DNA of 64,000 nt from Bacillus sp. PK3_68 (GTDB lineage: Bacteria > Bacillota > Bacilli > Bacillales > Domibacillaceae), in assembly GCF_003600835.1 (NCBI RefSeq), contig NZ_NQYC01000001.1:1692001-1756000 (forward strand), written 5' to 3'. Numbering within the stretch: the stretch's first letter is position 1; each line of letters begins with the position of its first letter. The translations under genes and the position numbers were made by a program. Below are positions 34,738-43,713 of this stretch, one piece after another. The notes under the pieces were generated by a model, which was given only the letters and a program-made list of their open reading frames with translations, did not search any database and was not told the DNA's origin.

Positions 34738-36369
34738 TTAGCAAAGAATATCTCCTAGTTTTTCTGTTAACTTCATATTCTCACTGTAATCTACTGGACA
34801 ATCGATCAGCACTGGCTTATGAAGAGAAATCGCCTGTTCGATAGCTGGTTTAAGCTGTCCTGCACTCGTTATTTCTATCGCTTCAAACCCATAAGATTTA
34901 GCCAGTTGAATAAAGTCCGGATTGCCAAATTTAATATTGGATGACCGGTTAAATCTGCTAAGCTGCTTCCACTCTATTAATCCGTATCCTCCGTCTCTCC
35001 AAAGCAAAATAACAATAGGCAGATTTAATCTCTTTGCCGTTTCTAATTCAGCGCTTGACATCTGAAAGGAACCGTCTCCGCATACAGCGACAACATTTCG
35101 CTCAGGACGCACCATTTTGGCAGCGATTGCCCCGGGAATAGAGACGCCCATAGAGGCTAGTCCATTTGAAATCAAGCAAGTATTCGGCTGGTACGTATGA
35201 TACATTCTCGCTATCCACATTTTATGTGCTCCAACATCAGAAACAAGAATGTCCTCTTCTCCCAAAACAGAACGGACATCTGAAATAATCTTTTGCGGCT
35301 TTACTGGAAAGCTTTCGCTGTCCTTATATTCTGCCAACTCTGCCAATGCATTTTGGCGCACATCTGCAACCCACTCATGGTTTCTTCTTGTAGAAGAGAT
35401 AGCAGTGCCTAGTTCTTTTAAATTTTCATCAATGTTTCCGATTACATTCAATTTGACAGGATAATGAGCATCTGTTTCTGCCTCCTGGGTATCAATATGC
35501 AAAATAGGCACTGATCCTTTAGGATTCCAATTCTCCGGCGGATATTCAGCCATATCAAAGCCTATCGCAATGATTAGATCGGCTTTTGTAAAGCCGCATG
35601 TAATGTAATCCTTCCCAACTAATCCGGCTGTCAGCAAGCTTAAATCATCGTTCCAGGGCAAGGCCCCTTTTCCCATAAATGTATGGACGACCGGAATAGA
35701 TGTTTTGTTCACAAATGAACGCAGACTGTTTGCCGCATGTCCTCTTGCAATTCCATTTCCGGCTAAAATAAGCGGACGCTTTGATTTTTCTATTAAACTA
35801 ACTGCATCCTGGATCACCCGTTCACTGGCTTCTGACAAAGTATGATCCATTAAATTTAATGGGAATGCGCTGACCTCCATAGCGGCAATATCTTCAGGAA
35901 GATCGATATGTGTAGCTCCTGATTTCTCTTGAGTGGCAACTCTGAATGCTTTCCTGACTACCTCCGGAACAATTTCTCCTGCTTTGACCTGAGTGTTCCA
36001 CTTGGTAACAGGCTTGAATACAGAAACTAAATCGTAGTATTGGTGGGACTCTTTATGCTGGCGACTCAAATCTGCCTGGCCGGTAATGGCAACCAATGGA
36101 CAATGATCCATATTGGCATTAGCTACACCTGTTAATAAATTGGTTGCTCCCGGGCCTAATGTGGATAAACAGACACCAGGCTTGCCGGTGAGCCTTCCAT
36201 ACGTCCCCGCCATAAATGCTGCACTTGTTTCATGCCTCGTAACGATAAATTCAATATGTGAGTCAAGCAAAGCATCCATAATATCAAGGTTTTCTTCACC
36301 TGGCACTCCAAAAATATATTCTATCCCTTCATTTTCAAGACATTTGACAAATAACTCAGCAACTTTCAT
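34738..36369 (-). CDS. Acetolactate synthase-like TPP enzyme
   Basis: A 543-residue enzyme with the three domains of the TPP-dependent acetolactate synthase family. The N-terminal PYR domain has FGVPGEENLDIMDAL and RHETSAAFMAGTYGRLTG with the catalytic Glu. A central FAD/NAD-like domain follows, then a PP domain with CGDGSFQMSSAELETAKRL and RDGGYGLIEWKQ (ThDP-Mg site). Acetolactate from pyruvate is the likely product, but it may use other 2-oxo acids; it is not clearly IlvB or AlsS. No regulatory small subunit or alsD is adjacent. The ATG at 36367-36369 (MKVAELF) is chosen over an upstream GTG because of the AAAGGG RBS. Confidence 0.8.
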   Translation of the reverse strand: MKVAELFVKCLENEGIEYIFGVPGEENLDIMDALLDSHIEFIVTRHETSAAFMAGTYGRLTGKPGVCLSTLGPGATNLLTGVANANMDHCPLVAITGQADLSRQHKESHQYYDLVSVFKPVTKWNTQVKAGEIVPEVVRKAFRVATQEKSGATHIDLPEDIAAMEVSAFPLNLMDHTLSEASERVIQDAVSLIEKSKRPLILAGNGIARGHAANSLRSFVNKTSIPVVHTFMGKGALPWNDDLSLLTAGLVGKDYITCGFTKADLIIAIGFDMAEYPPENWNPKGSVPILHIDTQEAETDAHYPVKLNVIGNIDENLKELGTAISSTRRNHEWVADVRQNALAELAEYKDSESFPVKPQKIISDVRSVLGEEDILVSDVGAHKMWIARMYHTYQPNTCLISNGLASMGVSIPGAIAAKMVRPERNVVAVCGDGSFQMSSAELETAKRLNLPIVILLWRDGGYGLIEWKQLSRFNRSSNIKFGNPDFIQLAKSYGFEAIEITSAGQLKPAIEQAISLHKPVLIDCPVDYSENMKLTEKLGDILC

Positions 36370-36595
36370 TTGCCACACCCTTTCTCATTCAGTTGATAGA
36401 GAGATCCGATTTACCGTTTTCACCACAGGATAATTATTTTTTTATGGCTGAATGGTTTCCTTTCTCCTTTTCCACTAGGATTGCCGAATAAACGAAAAGA
36501 TACGTATCATCAAACAGGCTTTTTTTAAAGTTTTATATAGCGATTTTTCTTTACCGAAGGGAATCTGTTACTATTTAAAGGAAGGAGGCGTTTGA

Positions 36596-37437
36596 ATGAG
36601 ACTTATTTCTCTTTGTCCGAGCAACACAGAGGTGATGGACTTTCTCGGTTTAACGTCCCAGCTTATCGGTGTGGATGATTATTCCGACTGGCCTGCTGCA
36701 GTAAATACTCTTCCCCAGCTCGGCCCGGATCTTGATATTAATATGGAAAAAGTAGAAGCCTTGCAACCTGATTTAGTTATAGCATCGCTGAGCGTACCGG
36801 GGATGGAGAAAAATGTGGAACGATTAAGAGCCCGAGGAATTCCACATATTGTGACTAACCCGCAGTCACTTTCTGAAATAGGAGAATCTATTGAAGAAAT
36901 AGCAATAGCATGCGGCATTCCTGATGAGGGAAAGATGGTCGCCAAAAGATATCGGGAGCAACTGAAGCAGTTTCGTGATGCTGCCTCTCTCATTAAAGCC
37001 CCCCTTTTGTATATTGGGAGTGGTGGCCAAAACCAGTTTTTACCCCTGGAAATGTGAACTGGCTAACAGAGATAAGCGAGCTGGCTGGCGCCCGGAATAT
37101 ATTTGCAGATAAAAATACAGCTAATTTCCAAACGGACTGGGAAGAGGTAAGAAAGCGGAATCCTGATTTTATTTTGCTTTCCTGGGTAGGGGTTCGCACA
37201 GAAAAAATTAACCCGGACGTTGTGCTGAAACGGCCAGGATGGAGTGAACTTTTCGCTGTAAAGCAGCAGCGCATTGCTGTTATGGAAGAAAGCTTTTTCT
37301 GCCGGCCATCGCCACGCCTTATTATTGGTCTCGAAAAATTAGCAAAAATGATTCATCCAGAAGTCTTTCAAACTATTGAATTAGATCCTTTATTTCTTGG
37401 AAAAGACAGTTTGGTTCATCGATTAGATGAGAAATGA
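36596..37437 (+). pseudogene. BtuF-like cobalamin-binding protein, frameshifted in a C run
   Basis: The first part (MRLISLCPSNTEVMDFLGL, LIGVDDYSDWP, VEALQPDLVIA) and the second part (EWWPKPVFTPGNVNWLTEI, SELAGARNIFADKN, RPSPRLIIGLEKLA) belong to one periplasmic-binding-protein fold of about 280 residues. The frame is lost at the C6 run 36999-37004; seven C restore APPFVYWEWWPKPVFTPG. There is no signal peptide, so this version may be cytoplasmic, unlike true BtuF. Substrate binding of corrinoids is inferred from family. Everything else is intact, so a homopolymer error is likely. Confidence 0.85.
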
Positions 37438-37493
37438 AGGGCACAACCGAGAAGATATGAACGATAGATAATAAAAAAGAAACATAGACAAAT

Positions 37494-37520
37494 AAAAAAC
37501 GGCCTGTTATAGGGCCGTTA
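37494..37520 (-). terminator. Terminator of yuiB
   Basis: AACGGCCC / GGCCGTT with a T6 tract on the minus strand overlaps the stop codon. Confidence 0.7.
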
Positions 37521-37835
37521 AAACATTTGATATCCTTTTTGCCTTAAAACTCTCATTGTTACGCCCGATGTCAGTGCACCGATAAAGCCGCTCCCTAAAA
37601 TGATGATGTCTGGCAGTTTTAAAGAAACTGCTCTTGTTCCTAAAGTACTGAATGCTTCACTCGCATTAAAGATATAGTCAAATGTACTGATTCCATCCAC
37701 AATGGCAATCGTTACGAGCGGATAAAGAATCGCCATGATCCAAGTCATTCGAAGGAGCATATTGAGTAAAAAGCCAATACCGAAAAAAAGCACGAAAAAC
37801 AGTAAAACCGAAACGAGTAAAACGGCTACATGCAT
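37518..37835 (-). CDS. yuiB: YuiB-like membrane protein
   Basis: A 105-residue protein with three membrane helices (VLLVSVLLFFVLFFGIGFLL, WIMAILYPLVTIAIV and IIILGSGFIGALTSGVTM). Size, topology and location beside yuiA and yumB match B. subtilis YuiB, whose function is not known. RBS AGGGGGGAAACAG precedes the ATG. Confidence 0.8.
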   Translation of the reverse strand: MHVAVLLVSVLLFFVLFFGIGFLLNMLLRMTWIMAILYPLVTIAIVDGISTFDYIFNASEAFSTLGTRAVSLKLPDIIILGSGFIGALTSGVTMRVLRQKGYQMF

Positions 37836-38036
37836 TCTGTTTCCCCCCTAAATCACTATTGAATAGTGTACTCAATTCTACTGAAAACGTCAACTATACT
37901 AGCAATAACAGAGATCTGTCTTCAGACCCTATAGATATCTCTCTTTGATATGGGTTTAAGCGAAAAAGGAGATTGATCGTTTTTGAGGAACATGATATAT
38001 TATCAGAAAATTCTAAACGGAAGAGGGGGACGATAT

Positions 38037-38162
38037 ATGTCAGTCCAAACAAAAACAGAAACATGCAGCTACTGTGGAGGCCAGGGCTATTTCCAACTAC
38101 TGCTAGGCGGTTCAGAAACATGCCCAAGTTGCAAAGGAAAGCAGCAGCCAAAAACAAAATAA
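38037..38162 (+). CDS. yuiA: YuiA-like zinc-ribbon microprotein
   Basis: A 41-residue protein, with a strong GAGGGGGA RBS before its ATG. It has two CxxC pairs, CSYCGGQGYFQ and CPSCKGK, like half of a DnaJ zinc domain, and would bind one zinc ion. B. subtilis yuiA lies in the same place between yuiB and yumB. The function is unknown. Confidence 0.8.
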   Translation: MSVQTKTETCSYCGGQGYFQLLLGGSETCPSCKGKQQPKTK

Positions 38163-38163
38163 A

Positions 38164-38195
38164 AAAAAGGCCAGCTGGAAGCTGGCCTTTTTTAG
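38164..38195. terminator. Bidirectional terminator between yuiA and yumB
   Basis: AAAAAGGCCAGCT-GGA-AGCTGGCCTTTTT lies between the convergent stop codons. Confidence 0.85.
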
Positions 38196-38200
38196 CACAA

Positions 38201-39421
38201 TTAAATAAAGTTAAATTTACCTTTTTTCAGTACAAGTGATGGGCCGCCAATCATGAGCAAAGCACGGTTGTCGATCATTTTCTTCATAAAGGATGCTTTT
38301 GTGCCTGTTAATTTCTTACCAAACACCACACCAATGGCATCGTCATCACCTAAAGAACATACTGTTCCTTTAATATCTGGTTTAAACGTTTCTAATTCGC
38401 CTTCTCCGCCTCTAACAAGCTTCACTAAGTTGCGGGCACAAACTTCACCTTGCTGCATCGCAATTTGAGCTGTTGGTGGGTATGGACGATTTGTTTCTTC
38501 ATTGATAATAAGTGAAGAATCTCCCAGAACAAAAATGTTCTCATGTCCTGGAGCACGAAGGTCAGGATTTACTTTTACGCGGGCACGCATATTGTCAATT
38601 CCTGCTTTTTCAATGACGCTATTGCCACGAACACCAGCCGCCCAGATAACTGTGCCAGCTTTGATCTCTTCCATCTCATTTTCGCCTTTAGCCACTTTAA
38701 TGCCATCCGGTGTAGCCTCTTTAATGGCTGTACCAATTTTAAATTCAACACCTTTTTTCTCAAGCAAAGCGACGGCATATTGCACAAGCTCAGGATCAAA
38801 TCCAGGAAGAACCATAGGCGCTGCTTCCACACAATAAATGCGTACTTTTGCATAGTCAATGTCATATTCACGGCAAAGCTCTGGTACACGGTTTACCAGC
38901 TCACCAAGGAACTCAATACCAGTGAATCCAGCGCCGCCAACAACGATTGCCAAGCGCTCTTCTTGTTTCTCTACTTCAGTTGCATATGTAGCAAATTGAT
39001 AGTCAATGTGCTCACGAATTTGACGAGCTGCGTTCACATTAGAAATAGTGAAAGCATATTCTTTCAAGCCTTGAATACCAAATGTTTCTGACTCGCCACC
39101 CAATGCAAATACTAGGTAATCATAATCCACTTCACCAGTATTTAAGATGACTTTCTTTTCATCTGTTTTAATGTCTTCTACTTCTGCACGAATAAATTCG
39201 ACTTTACTGCGGTTGATCACACTGTCAACATCATAACGAACACGGTCATGATGAAGCGTGCCTGCAGATGCTTCATGCAGCCAAGTTGTTTCATAATGAT
39301 AGTCATTCTTATTTACAAGAACGATATCTGCTTCCTCTTGTCCTAAAGTTTTTTGAAGACGTGTAACCGTCATCAATCCACCATAACCTGCACCTAGAAC
39401 AACAATTTTTGGTTTTCTCAT
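38201..39421 (-). CDS. yumB: Type II NADH dehydrogenase (YumB/Ndh family)
   Basis: A 406-residue flavoprotein that oxidises NADH and reduces menaquinone without pumping protons. It has the FAD motif [17 protein letters not shown] at residues 6-22 and [16 protein letters not shown], the NADH motif [16 protein letters not shown], and [14 protein letters not shown] / NIFVLGDSS in the second FAD region. The C-terminus carries the amphipathic membrane-binding part. The start at 39419-39421 is chosen from the family N-terminus and the GGCAGGG RBS; the open frame extends upstream to 39610 without support. Confidence 0.92.
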   Translation of the reverse strand: MRKPKIVVLGAGYGGLMTVTRLQKTLGQEEADIVLVNKNDYHYETTWLHEASAGTLHHDRVRYDVDSVINRSKVEFIRAEVEDIKTDEKKVILNTGEVDYDYLVFALGGESETFGIQGLKEYAFTISNVNAARQIREHIDYQFATYATEVEKQEERLAIVVGGAGFTGIEFLGELVNRVPELCREYDIDYAKVRIYCVEAAPMVLPGFDPELVQYAVALLEKKGVEFKIGTAIKEATPDGIKVAKGENEMEEIKAGTVIWAAGVRGNSVIEKAGIDNMRARVKVNPDLRAPGHENIFVLGDSSLIINEETNRPYPPTAQIAMQQGEVCARNLVKLVRGGEGELETFKPDIKGTVCSLGDDDAIGVVFGKKLTGTKASFMKKMIDNRALLMIGGPSLVLKKGKFNFI

Positions 39422-39721
39422 AATATTCCCTGCCACCTTCTGCACATATTTTGCGAATGTCTCGCTTGAATATTTAATAGTCTGCCACTTATTCGTTGAA
39501 AATGTGATGTTTTTCACGAATAGTTGTAAAAAAACACAATAAAAATTGTCATGAAGTTTTAACAAAGCTATATCTAGTTCAATAATATGCTTTTTATACT
39601 GCTTTTTCAAGACATTTAACTGATTTCATTGAATTGCTTTTCGTTATTATTCCTCCCGTTTTTTTTGCTATCAAAAGGGTAAACTATTTAATAAAATTTC
39701 CTTAAGAAAAGGGTGATTTCC
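39422..39721. other. Divergent region between yumB and an SDR gene
   Basis: No gene. It is AT-rich and carries one dyad at 39492-39520 (TTCGTTGAAAA / TTTTTCACGAA) on the yumB side. Promoters were not clearly identified. Confidence 0.4.
39492..39520. promoter_or_regulatory. Dyad upstream of yumB, possible Rex-like operator
   Basis: The half sites TTCGTTGAAAA and TTTTTCACGAA are near mirror images around TGTGATG. The redox regulator Rex binds TTGTGAA-N6-TTCACAA and often controls NADH dehydrogenases. The match is partial. Confidence 0.3.
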
Positions 39722-40363
39722 ATGAACGTACTCGTTATTGGTGCAGGAGGACTAACCGGTAGAGAGATCGTAAAGCAACTAGCCCAAAGCAACCAGCATC
39801 TTGTCCGGGCGATGATCCGCAAAGCTGAACAGACAGACGAAATGGAAAATCTAGGAGCAAAAGCCATTCTTGCTGATTTAGAACAGGACTTTAGCTTTGC
39901 TTTGAATGATGTAAATGCAGTTATCTTCGCAGCTGGTTCCGGCTCATCAACCGGTTATGATAAAACCATTGCCGTCGACCAGGAGGGGGCAAAGAAAACG
40001 ATAGACTTTGCAAAAGAAAAAGGCATTGAGCGGTTTATTATGCTTAGCTCTATGGGAACAGCTGATCCCGAGGAAGCCCCTGCCTCCTTGACACCTTACT
40101 TGAAAGCTAAAAAGGCGGCTGATGAACATTTAATTAAAAGCGGATTAAACTTTACAATTGTGCGTCCTGGCGGGTTAACTAGTGACCCAGGAACCGGAAT
40201 GATCGACCTGTCTACACGTTTTTCTCCGCTGGGCGGCACCATTCCCCGTGAAGATGTAGCTCAAGTATTAGTGGAAGCATTGACCACTAAAGAAACCGAA
40301 AGAAAAGTATTTGAGATTATTAGCGGCTATACCCCCATAAAAACAGCGTTGACAAGAATATGA
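39722..40363 (+). CDS. NAD(P)-binding atypical SDR, YhfK family
   Basis: A 213-residue Rossmann protein with VIGAGGLTGREIVKQL at the N-terminus, VIFAAGSGSSTGYDKTIAVD, FIMLSSMGTADP, YLKAKKAADEHL and IVRPGGLTSDPGTG. It is a paralogue of the gene at 6.1-6.7 kb but keeps the Tyr-x-x-x-Lys pair (YLKAK) that the other lacks. The ATG at 39722 has an AAGGGTG RBS; an upstream GTG at 39713 lies inside it. The substrate is unknown. It ends in a strong hairpin. Confidence 0.85.
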   Translation: MNVLVIGAGGLTGREIVKQLAQSNQHLVRAMIRKAEQTDEMENLGAKAILADLEQDFSFALNDVNAVIFAAGSGSSTGYDKTIAVDQEGAKKTIDFAKEKGIERFIMLSSMGTADPEEAPASLTPYLKAKKAADEHLIKSGLNFTIVRPGGLTSDPGTGMIDLSTRFSPLGGTIPREDVAQVLVEALTTKETERKVFEIISGYTPIKTALTRI

Positions 40364-40367
40364 ACAA

Positions 40368-40400
40368 GAAAAAGCGCCACAAAGCAGGCGCTTTTTTTTT
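40368..40400. terminator. Bidirectional terminator between the SDR and DUF1287 genes
   Basis: AAGCGCC / GGCGCTT flanked by A- and T-runs (T9) lies between the convergent stop codons. Confidence 0.85.
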
Positions 40401-40402
40401 GC

Positions 40403-41116
40403 TTAATAGCTGGTTGTTTCATATTTCCAGCGGAAGTGTCCAGCGATGGGCGACGTGTAGGAAGATAATTTAATTTCTGAGGCAAAAGGCGGCGTATTAT
40501 GAATTAAATATGGAATCCCATCTTTTGCCCGCTTATCAGAAATGATACCGATATGGTCTACTCCCTCTAAGTAAACCACGATATCACCTGGCTGCCATTC
40601 CGCTAAGTTTTTCGGATTATCCGGCATCAATTTTGTAGTTAAAGGCTGCGTAAACCGTTGGAAAAAAACGTGCTGATTAGGAACTCTGCGAAAATCAATA
40701 TTAGGATCTGGCTTTCCATTCACTCGTGGATACAGATAAGGTTGATCATGAATATCCTTGTCCATCAGATCTTTTAGATTGATATTGACTCCTTTTAATC
40801 CTCTCCAAATGACATCGGTACATACACCTTCCCTATCCGGTGGATATCCCCCTTCATAATAGGCACTTTTGTACAGTGTCCGTCCTTCTGCCTCTTTTCT
40901 AGCTGCATTGACTATATCAATGGGATCGGCAACACCATTGGCATTTCGATCAATCCTTACATACTCCTCCTCTATGATTACTTTCTTCATGAATGGATGA
41001 GTGATATCGATACCTGCCATATCGAAAATCAGCCCATTTCTAAACAAAAAAGCAAAAAGCAGGGCACTCAACAATAACACCATAAAAAAGACGATAAAGA
41101 ATTTATTCAAATTCAT
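40403..41116 (-). CDS. DUF1287 protein, membrane-anchored or secreted
   Basis: A 237-residue protein with an N-terminal hydrophobic segment (FFIVFFMVLLLSALLFAFLF) and a DUF1287 domain. The domain has the invariant GVCTDVIWRGLKG (Cys-Thr-Asp-Val), FFQRF, WQPGDIVVYL and DHIGIISDK (His). These match an NlpC/P60-like cysteine-peptidase fold with Cys and His in the expected order, so hydrolase activity outside the membrane is plausible but unproven. Confidence 0.85.
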   Translation of the reverse strand: MNLNKFFIVFFMVLLLSALLFAFLFRNGLIFDMAGIDITHPFMKKVIIEEEYVRIDRNANGVADPIDIVNAARKEAEGRTLYKSAYYEGGYPPDREGVCTDVIWRGLKGVNINLKDLMDKDIHDQPYLYPRVNGKPDPNIDFRRVPNQHVFFQRFTQPLTTKLMPDNPKNLAEWQPGDIVVYLEGVDHIGIISDKRAKDGIPYLIHNTPPFASEIKLSSYTSPIAGHFRWKYETTSY

Positions 41117-41178
41117 TTACCTCACATCATGGAAGATCGATTGATTAGATCTTTCTTTATTAAAAAAGAAACTCCGTT

Positions 41179-41658
41179 TTACTTTATACAAGTGACCTGC
41201 CCTTTGGTCATCTCCACTAACTCTGCTGGCGTTAGTCGGAACACTGCTTTAGGATGCCCTGCAGCTGCCCATATTTCTCTGTAATTTAATAAATCCTCAT
41301 CAACAAGAGTAAGAACTGGCTCAGAATGTCCGAGAGGCGGAACCCCACCGATAACAAAACCTGTATGTTTGCGTACATAATCCGCATCGGCTTTTCCTAA
41401 TTCTTCATTTAAATAGTCGCCAATCAATTTTTCATTAATGCGATTGACTCCACTAGCTACAACTAACAATGGACGATTTGAATCTTTCAGCCTGAAGATG
41501 ATTGACTTGGCAATATGAGCGACTTCACATCCTATCGCGTCTGCAGCTTCCTGTGCTGTTCGCGTGCTATCAGGCAGCTCCACAACTTTATTAGAATATC
41601 CGATTTCTTCTAGTTTATCTTGAACCTGTTGTGCACTTTCTTTAAGCTGAGCCTCCAA
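41179..41658 (-). CDS. YbaK/EbsC-family aminoacyl-tRNA deacylase
   Basis: A 159-residue protein with the YbaK/ProX editing fold: VVELPDSTRTAQEAADAIGC, HIAKSIIFRL with the conserved Lys, VVASGVNRIN, and GFVIGGVPPLGHSEPV. Such proteins remove wrongly attached amino acids (for example Cys or Ala on tRNA-Pro). The exact substrate is not clear from the sequence. RBS GGAGGGAAGCG precedes the ATG. Confidence 0.85.
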   Translation of the reverse strand: MEAQLKESAQQVQDKLEEIGYSNKVVELPDSTRTAQEAADAIGCEVAHIAKSIIFRLKDSNRPLLVVASGVNRINEKLIGDYLNEELGKADADYVRKHTGFVIGGVPPLGHSEPVLTLVDEDLLNYREIWAAAGHPKAVFRLTPAELVEMTKGQVTCIK

Positions 41659-41792
41659 AGCGCTTCCCTCCGTTTATGTACCTCTTTCATGGAATAATTC
41701 TGTATTAGCTACGGATATCCTTCTTTTATTAGCCATTAAATCTACTAAGTATATGACACGCCATAGTCCCCTTGAAGAATACCTGTATATAC

Positions 41793-41845
41793 AAAAAGCG
41801 GCCTCTCTTAACACTCTCTTTATCAACTGTTAAGAAAGACCGCTA
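41793..41845 (-). terminator. Hairpin terminator of the yutM-like gene
   Basis: AGCGG-CC-TCTCTTAACA pairs with TGTTAAGAAAGA-CCGCT. A T5 tract follows on the minus strand. Confidence 0.65.
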
Positions 41846-41922
41846 AACCGCTGGATCGCGGCTATTTATGTGATTTTCTATCTTGTATGAGCTTAACCAG
41901 TAGCTTTTTCCTCAAACTGCTA

Positions 41923-42291
41923 TTAACAGTTCTCCGGCTTGCCGGCATTTGCCGCTGTACGGAACGATGAGCCACACCCGCATGACGCGATGGCGTTCGG
42001 ATTGTCAATGGTAAACCCGCCACCCATTAAAGATTGTTTATAATCAATAACTGTTCCGTTCAAAATGGGTGCACTTTCTGGATCAACAGCTATATCAATT
42101 CCATGTTGTTGCAGCTTAATGTCCTTGTCTTTGATATCACGGTCAAATCCCATGCCATAGGATAAGCCGCTGCACCCTCCGCCATGAACGGTTACGCGCA
42201 AAGTGGCTCCCTCTTCCTCATTTTGCTTCATCATTTCCTTTATCTGAAAAGCAGCAGCTTCTGTGATCTTCACTATTTCTTGACCTTGCAA
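41923..42291 (-). CDS. yutM: A-type iron-sulfur carrier, YutM
   Basis: A 122-residue HesB/SufA/ErpA-type protein with the three conserved cysteines: HGGGCSGLSYG (Cys40) and SCGCGSSF (Cys104, Cys106). They carry an Fe-S cluster from the scaffold to target proteins. YutI (NfuA-like) and LipA, a 4Fe-4S enzyme, are encoded in the same window. The length and GGAGGGG RBS fit B. subtilis YutM. Confidence 0.92.
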   Translation of the reverse strand: MQGQEIVKITEAAAFQIKEMMKQNEEEGATLRVTVHGGGCSGLSYGMGFDRDIKDKDIKLQQHGIDIAVDPESAPILNGTVIDYKQSLMGGGFTIDNPNAIASCGCGSSFRTAANAGKPENC

Positions 42292-42486
42292 TGGAACCCC
42301 TCCATTCTTTCATCATTATTATTAGTATATACGCGAAAAAAAACCTTCTCAACCAATCAGCTCGCGAAATTCATTAAAAATTCATCAAAAAGATCAATAG
42401 ACGTAGTTCTTTTTGCATAAAAGAGTTATAATTAATTCAACATTATGAGTAGATAGACTTATAAAATGGATTAGGAGGCAGTTGAT

Positions 42487-43188
42487 ATGGAAAACCTTTC
42501 TCCTCTTTACGAAAAACAAGAAACATGTCATCTATGCGAGCGTACATTTTCATCTATGAAATTAAGAAACCGATTTGTCAAACTCTCAGGACAGGATACA
42601 GACTTAAAACCCATTTATGAGGACCCTGCAATGAATCCGCTGCTCTATAACGTGAAAGTGTGTCCACATTGCGGCTATTCCTTTACAGATGATTTTTCAA
42701 AATCTTTTCCTCCCCGTGCGAAGGAGATATTAAAGGATAAAATTTCGAGCAACTGGGTTTCTCAGGATTACGGAAACAAAAGAACCGTTTACCAAGCTAT
42801 TAACAGCTATAAACTCGCCTTCTATTCTGGTTTTCTAAAAAAAGAAAAGCATTTAACGATGGCCGGTCTTGCCCTTCGTATAGCCTGGCTTTCTAGAGAT
42901 TTATCTTCATCAGAGGAAGAGCGGTTTCTAGCACTTGCGGCTGAACAATATGAAGAAGCTTATTTAAATGAAGACCTAACGCTAACCCCCATGTCGGACG
43001 TAAAAGTCATGTACCTGTTAGGAGAGTTGCATATACGGATTGGGAAATGGAATGAGGCCGTAAAGTACTTCTCCAAAGTGATTGAGAAACAAAGAGAATC
43101 AAACGAAAAACAGCTTATCGAAATGGCGCGGGACCGCTGGTATGAATTGCGTGATGAGATGAAAAAGAATGAAGCAAGCGCAAGCTGA
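42487..43188 (+). CDS. DUF2225 protein with zinc-ribbon and TPR-like helices
   Basis: A 233-residue protein. The N-terminal 60 residues have CHLCERTF and CPHCGYSF, two CxxC pairs that should bind zinc. The remainder is helical with TPR-like character (LALRIAWLSRDL, YLLGELHIRIGKWNEAVKYF). This is the DUF2225 family, of unknown function and common in Firmicutes. RBS TTAGGAGGCAG is strong. Confidence 0.85.
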   Translation: MENLSPLYEKQETCHLCERTFSSMKLRNRFVKLSGQDTDLKPIYEDPAMNPLLYNVKVCPHCGYSFTDDFSKSFPPRAKEILKDKISSNWVSQDYGNKRTVYQAINSYKLAFYSGFLKKEKHLTMAGLALRIAWLSRDLSSSEEERFLALAAEQYEEAYLNEDLTLTPMSDVKVMYLLGELHIRIGKWNEAVKYFSKVIEKQRESNEKQLIEMARDRWYELRDEMKKNEASAS

Positions 43189-43220
43189 CAAACAGATTTC
43201 GCTGTCCTCCAGCGACAACA

Positions 43221-43268
43221 AAAAGGAAGGGGGAATGAAACTCACTCTCATGTCCCTCTTCCTTTCTT
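43221..43268. terminator. Hairpin between the DUF2225 gene and yuzB
   Basis: GGAAGGGGGAATGA pairs imperfectly with TCATGTCCCTCTTCC between the convergent stop codons. T-rich tails follow on both sides. Confidence 0.55.
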
Positions 43269-43270
43269 AT

Positions 43271-43507
43271 TTAAAACATAGGATTTTCCTCTAAATACTC
43301 GTATATATTGTTGACTAGGTCCTCCGGTGTTTCTCCGTCAACTGGCTCGCCATTTACGAGTGCATATAAGCCTTCCGCACATCTTGTACAATAGCCGAGA
43401 CAGCCATATTCAATCACATCAATATTAGAATCCCGCTCTAATATTTCAAGCGCTGCTTGCGCGCCGTTCGCCAGATTGCTGATGCAAAATTCAATAATCG
43501 GTTTCAT
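43271..43507 (-). CDS. yuzB: YuzB family protein (DUF1450)
   Basis: A 78-residue protein with FCISNLANG, the conserved [20 protein letters not shown] segment (three Cys) and [14 protein letters not shown]. The length matches DUF1450/YuzB exactly. The Cys arrangement resembles a thioredoxin-like 2Fe-2S ferredoxin, but a cluster has not been shown in this family as far as can be told here. It is divergent from yutJ. Confidence 0.88.
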   Translation of the reverse strand: MKPIIEFCISNLANGAQAALEILERDSNIDVIEYGCLGYCTRCAEGLYALVNGEPVDGETPEDLVNNIYEYLEENPMF

Positions 43508-43713
43508 TTTTGTTCACCTCTGCTTTTTATTTTACTATCCTTTGTGTCCGGAGAAAAGCGGAAAACTTTAAAGCGAAAATGTATGATCTCTGTTGTGAAA
43601 AACGCTGTATTTAGATATACTCAGGATGGCAGACAAAAAAGATGTGAGTCTTTTCACAATCACTTTAAGAACTCTAAAATTTCAATACATACTGTATAGA
43701 AAGGAAAATCTCG

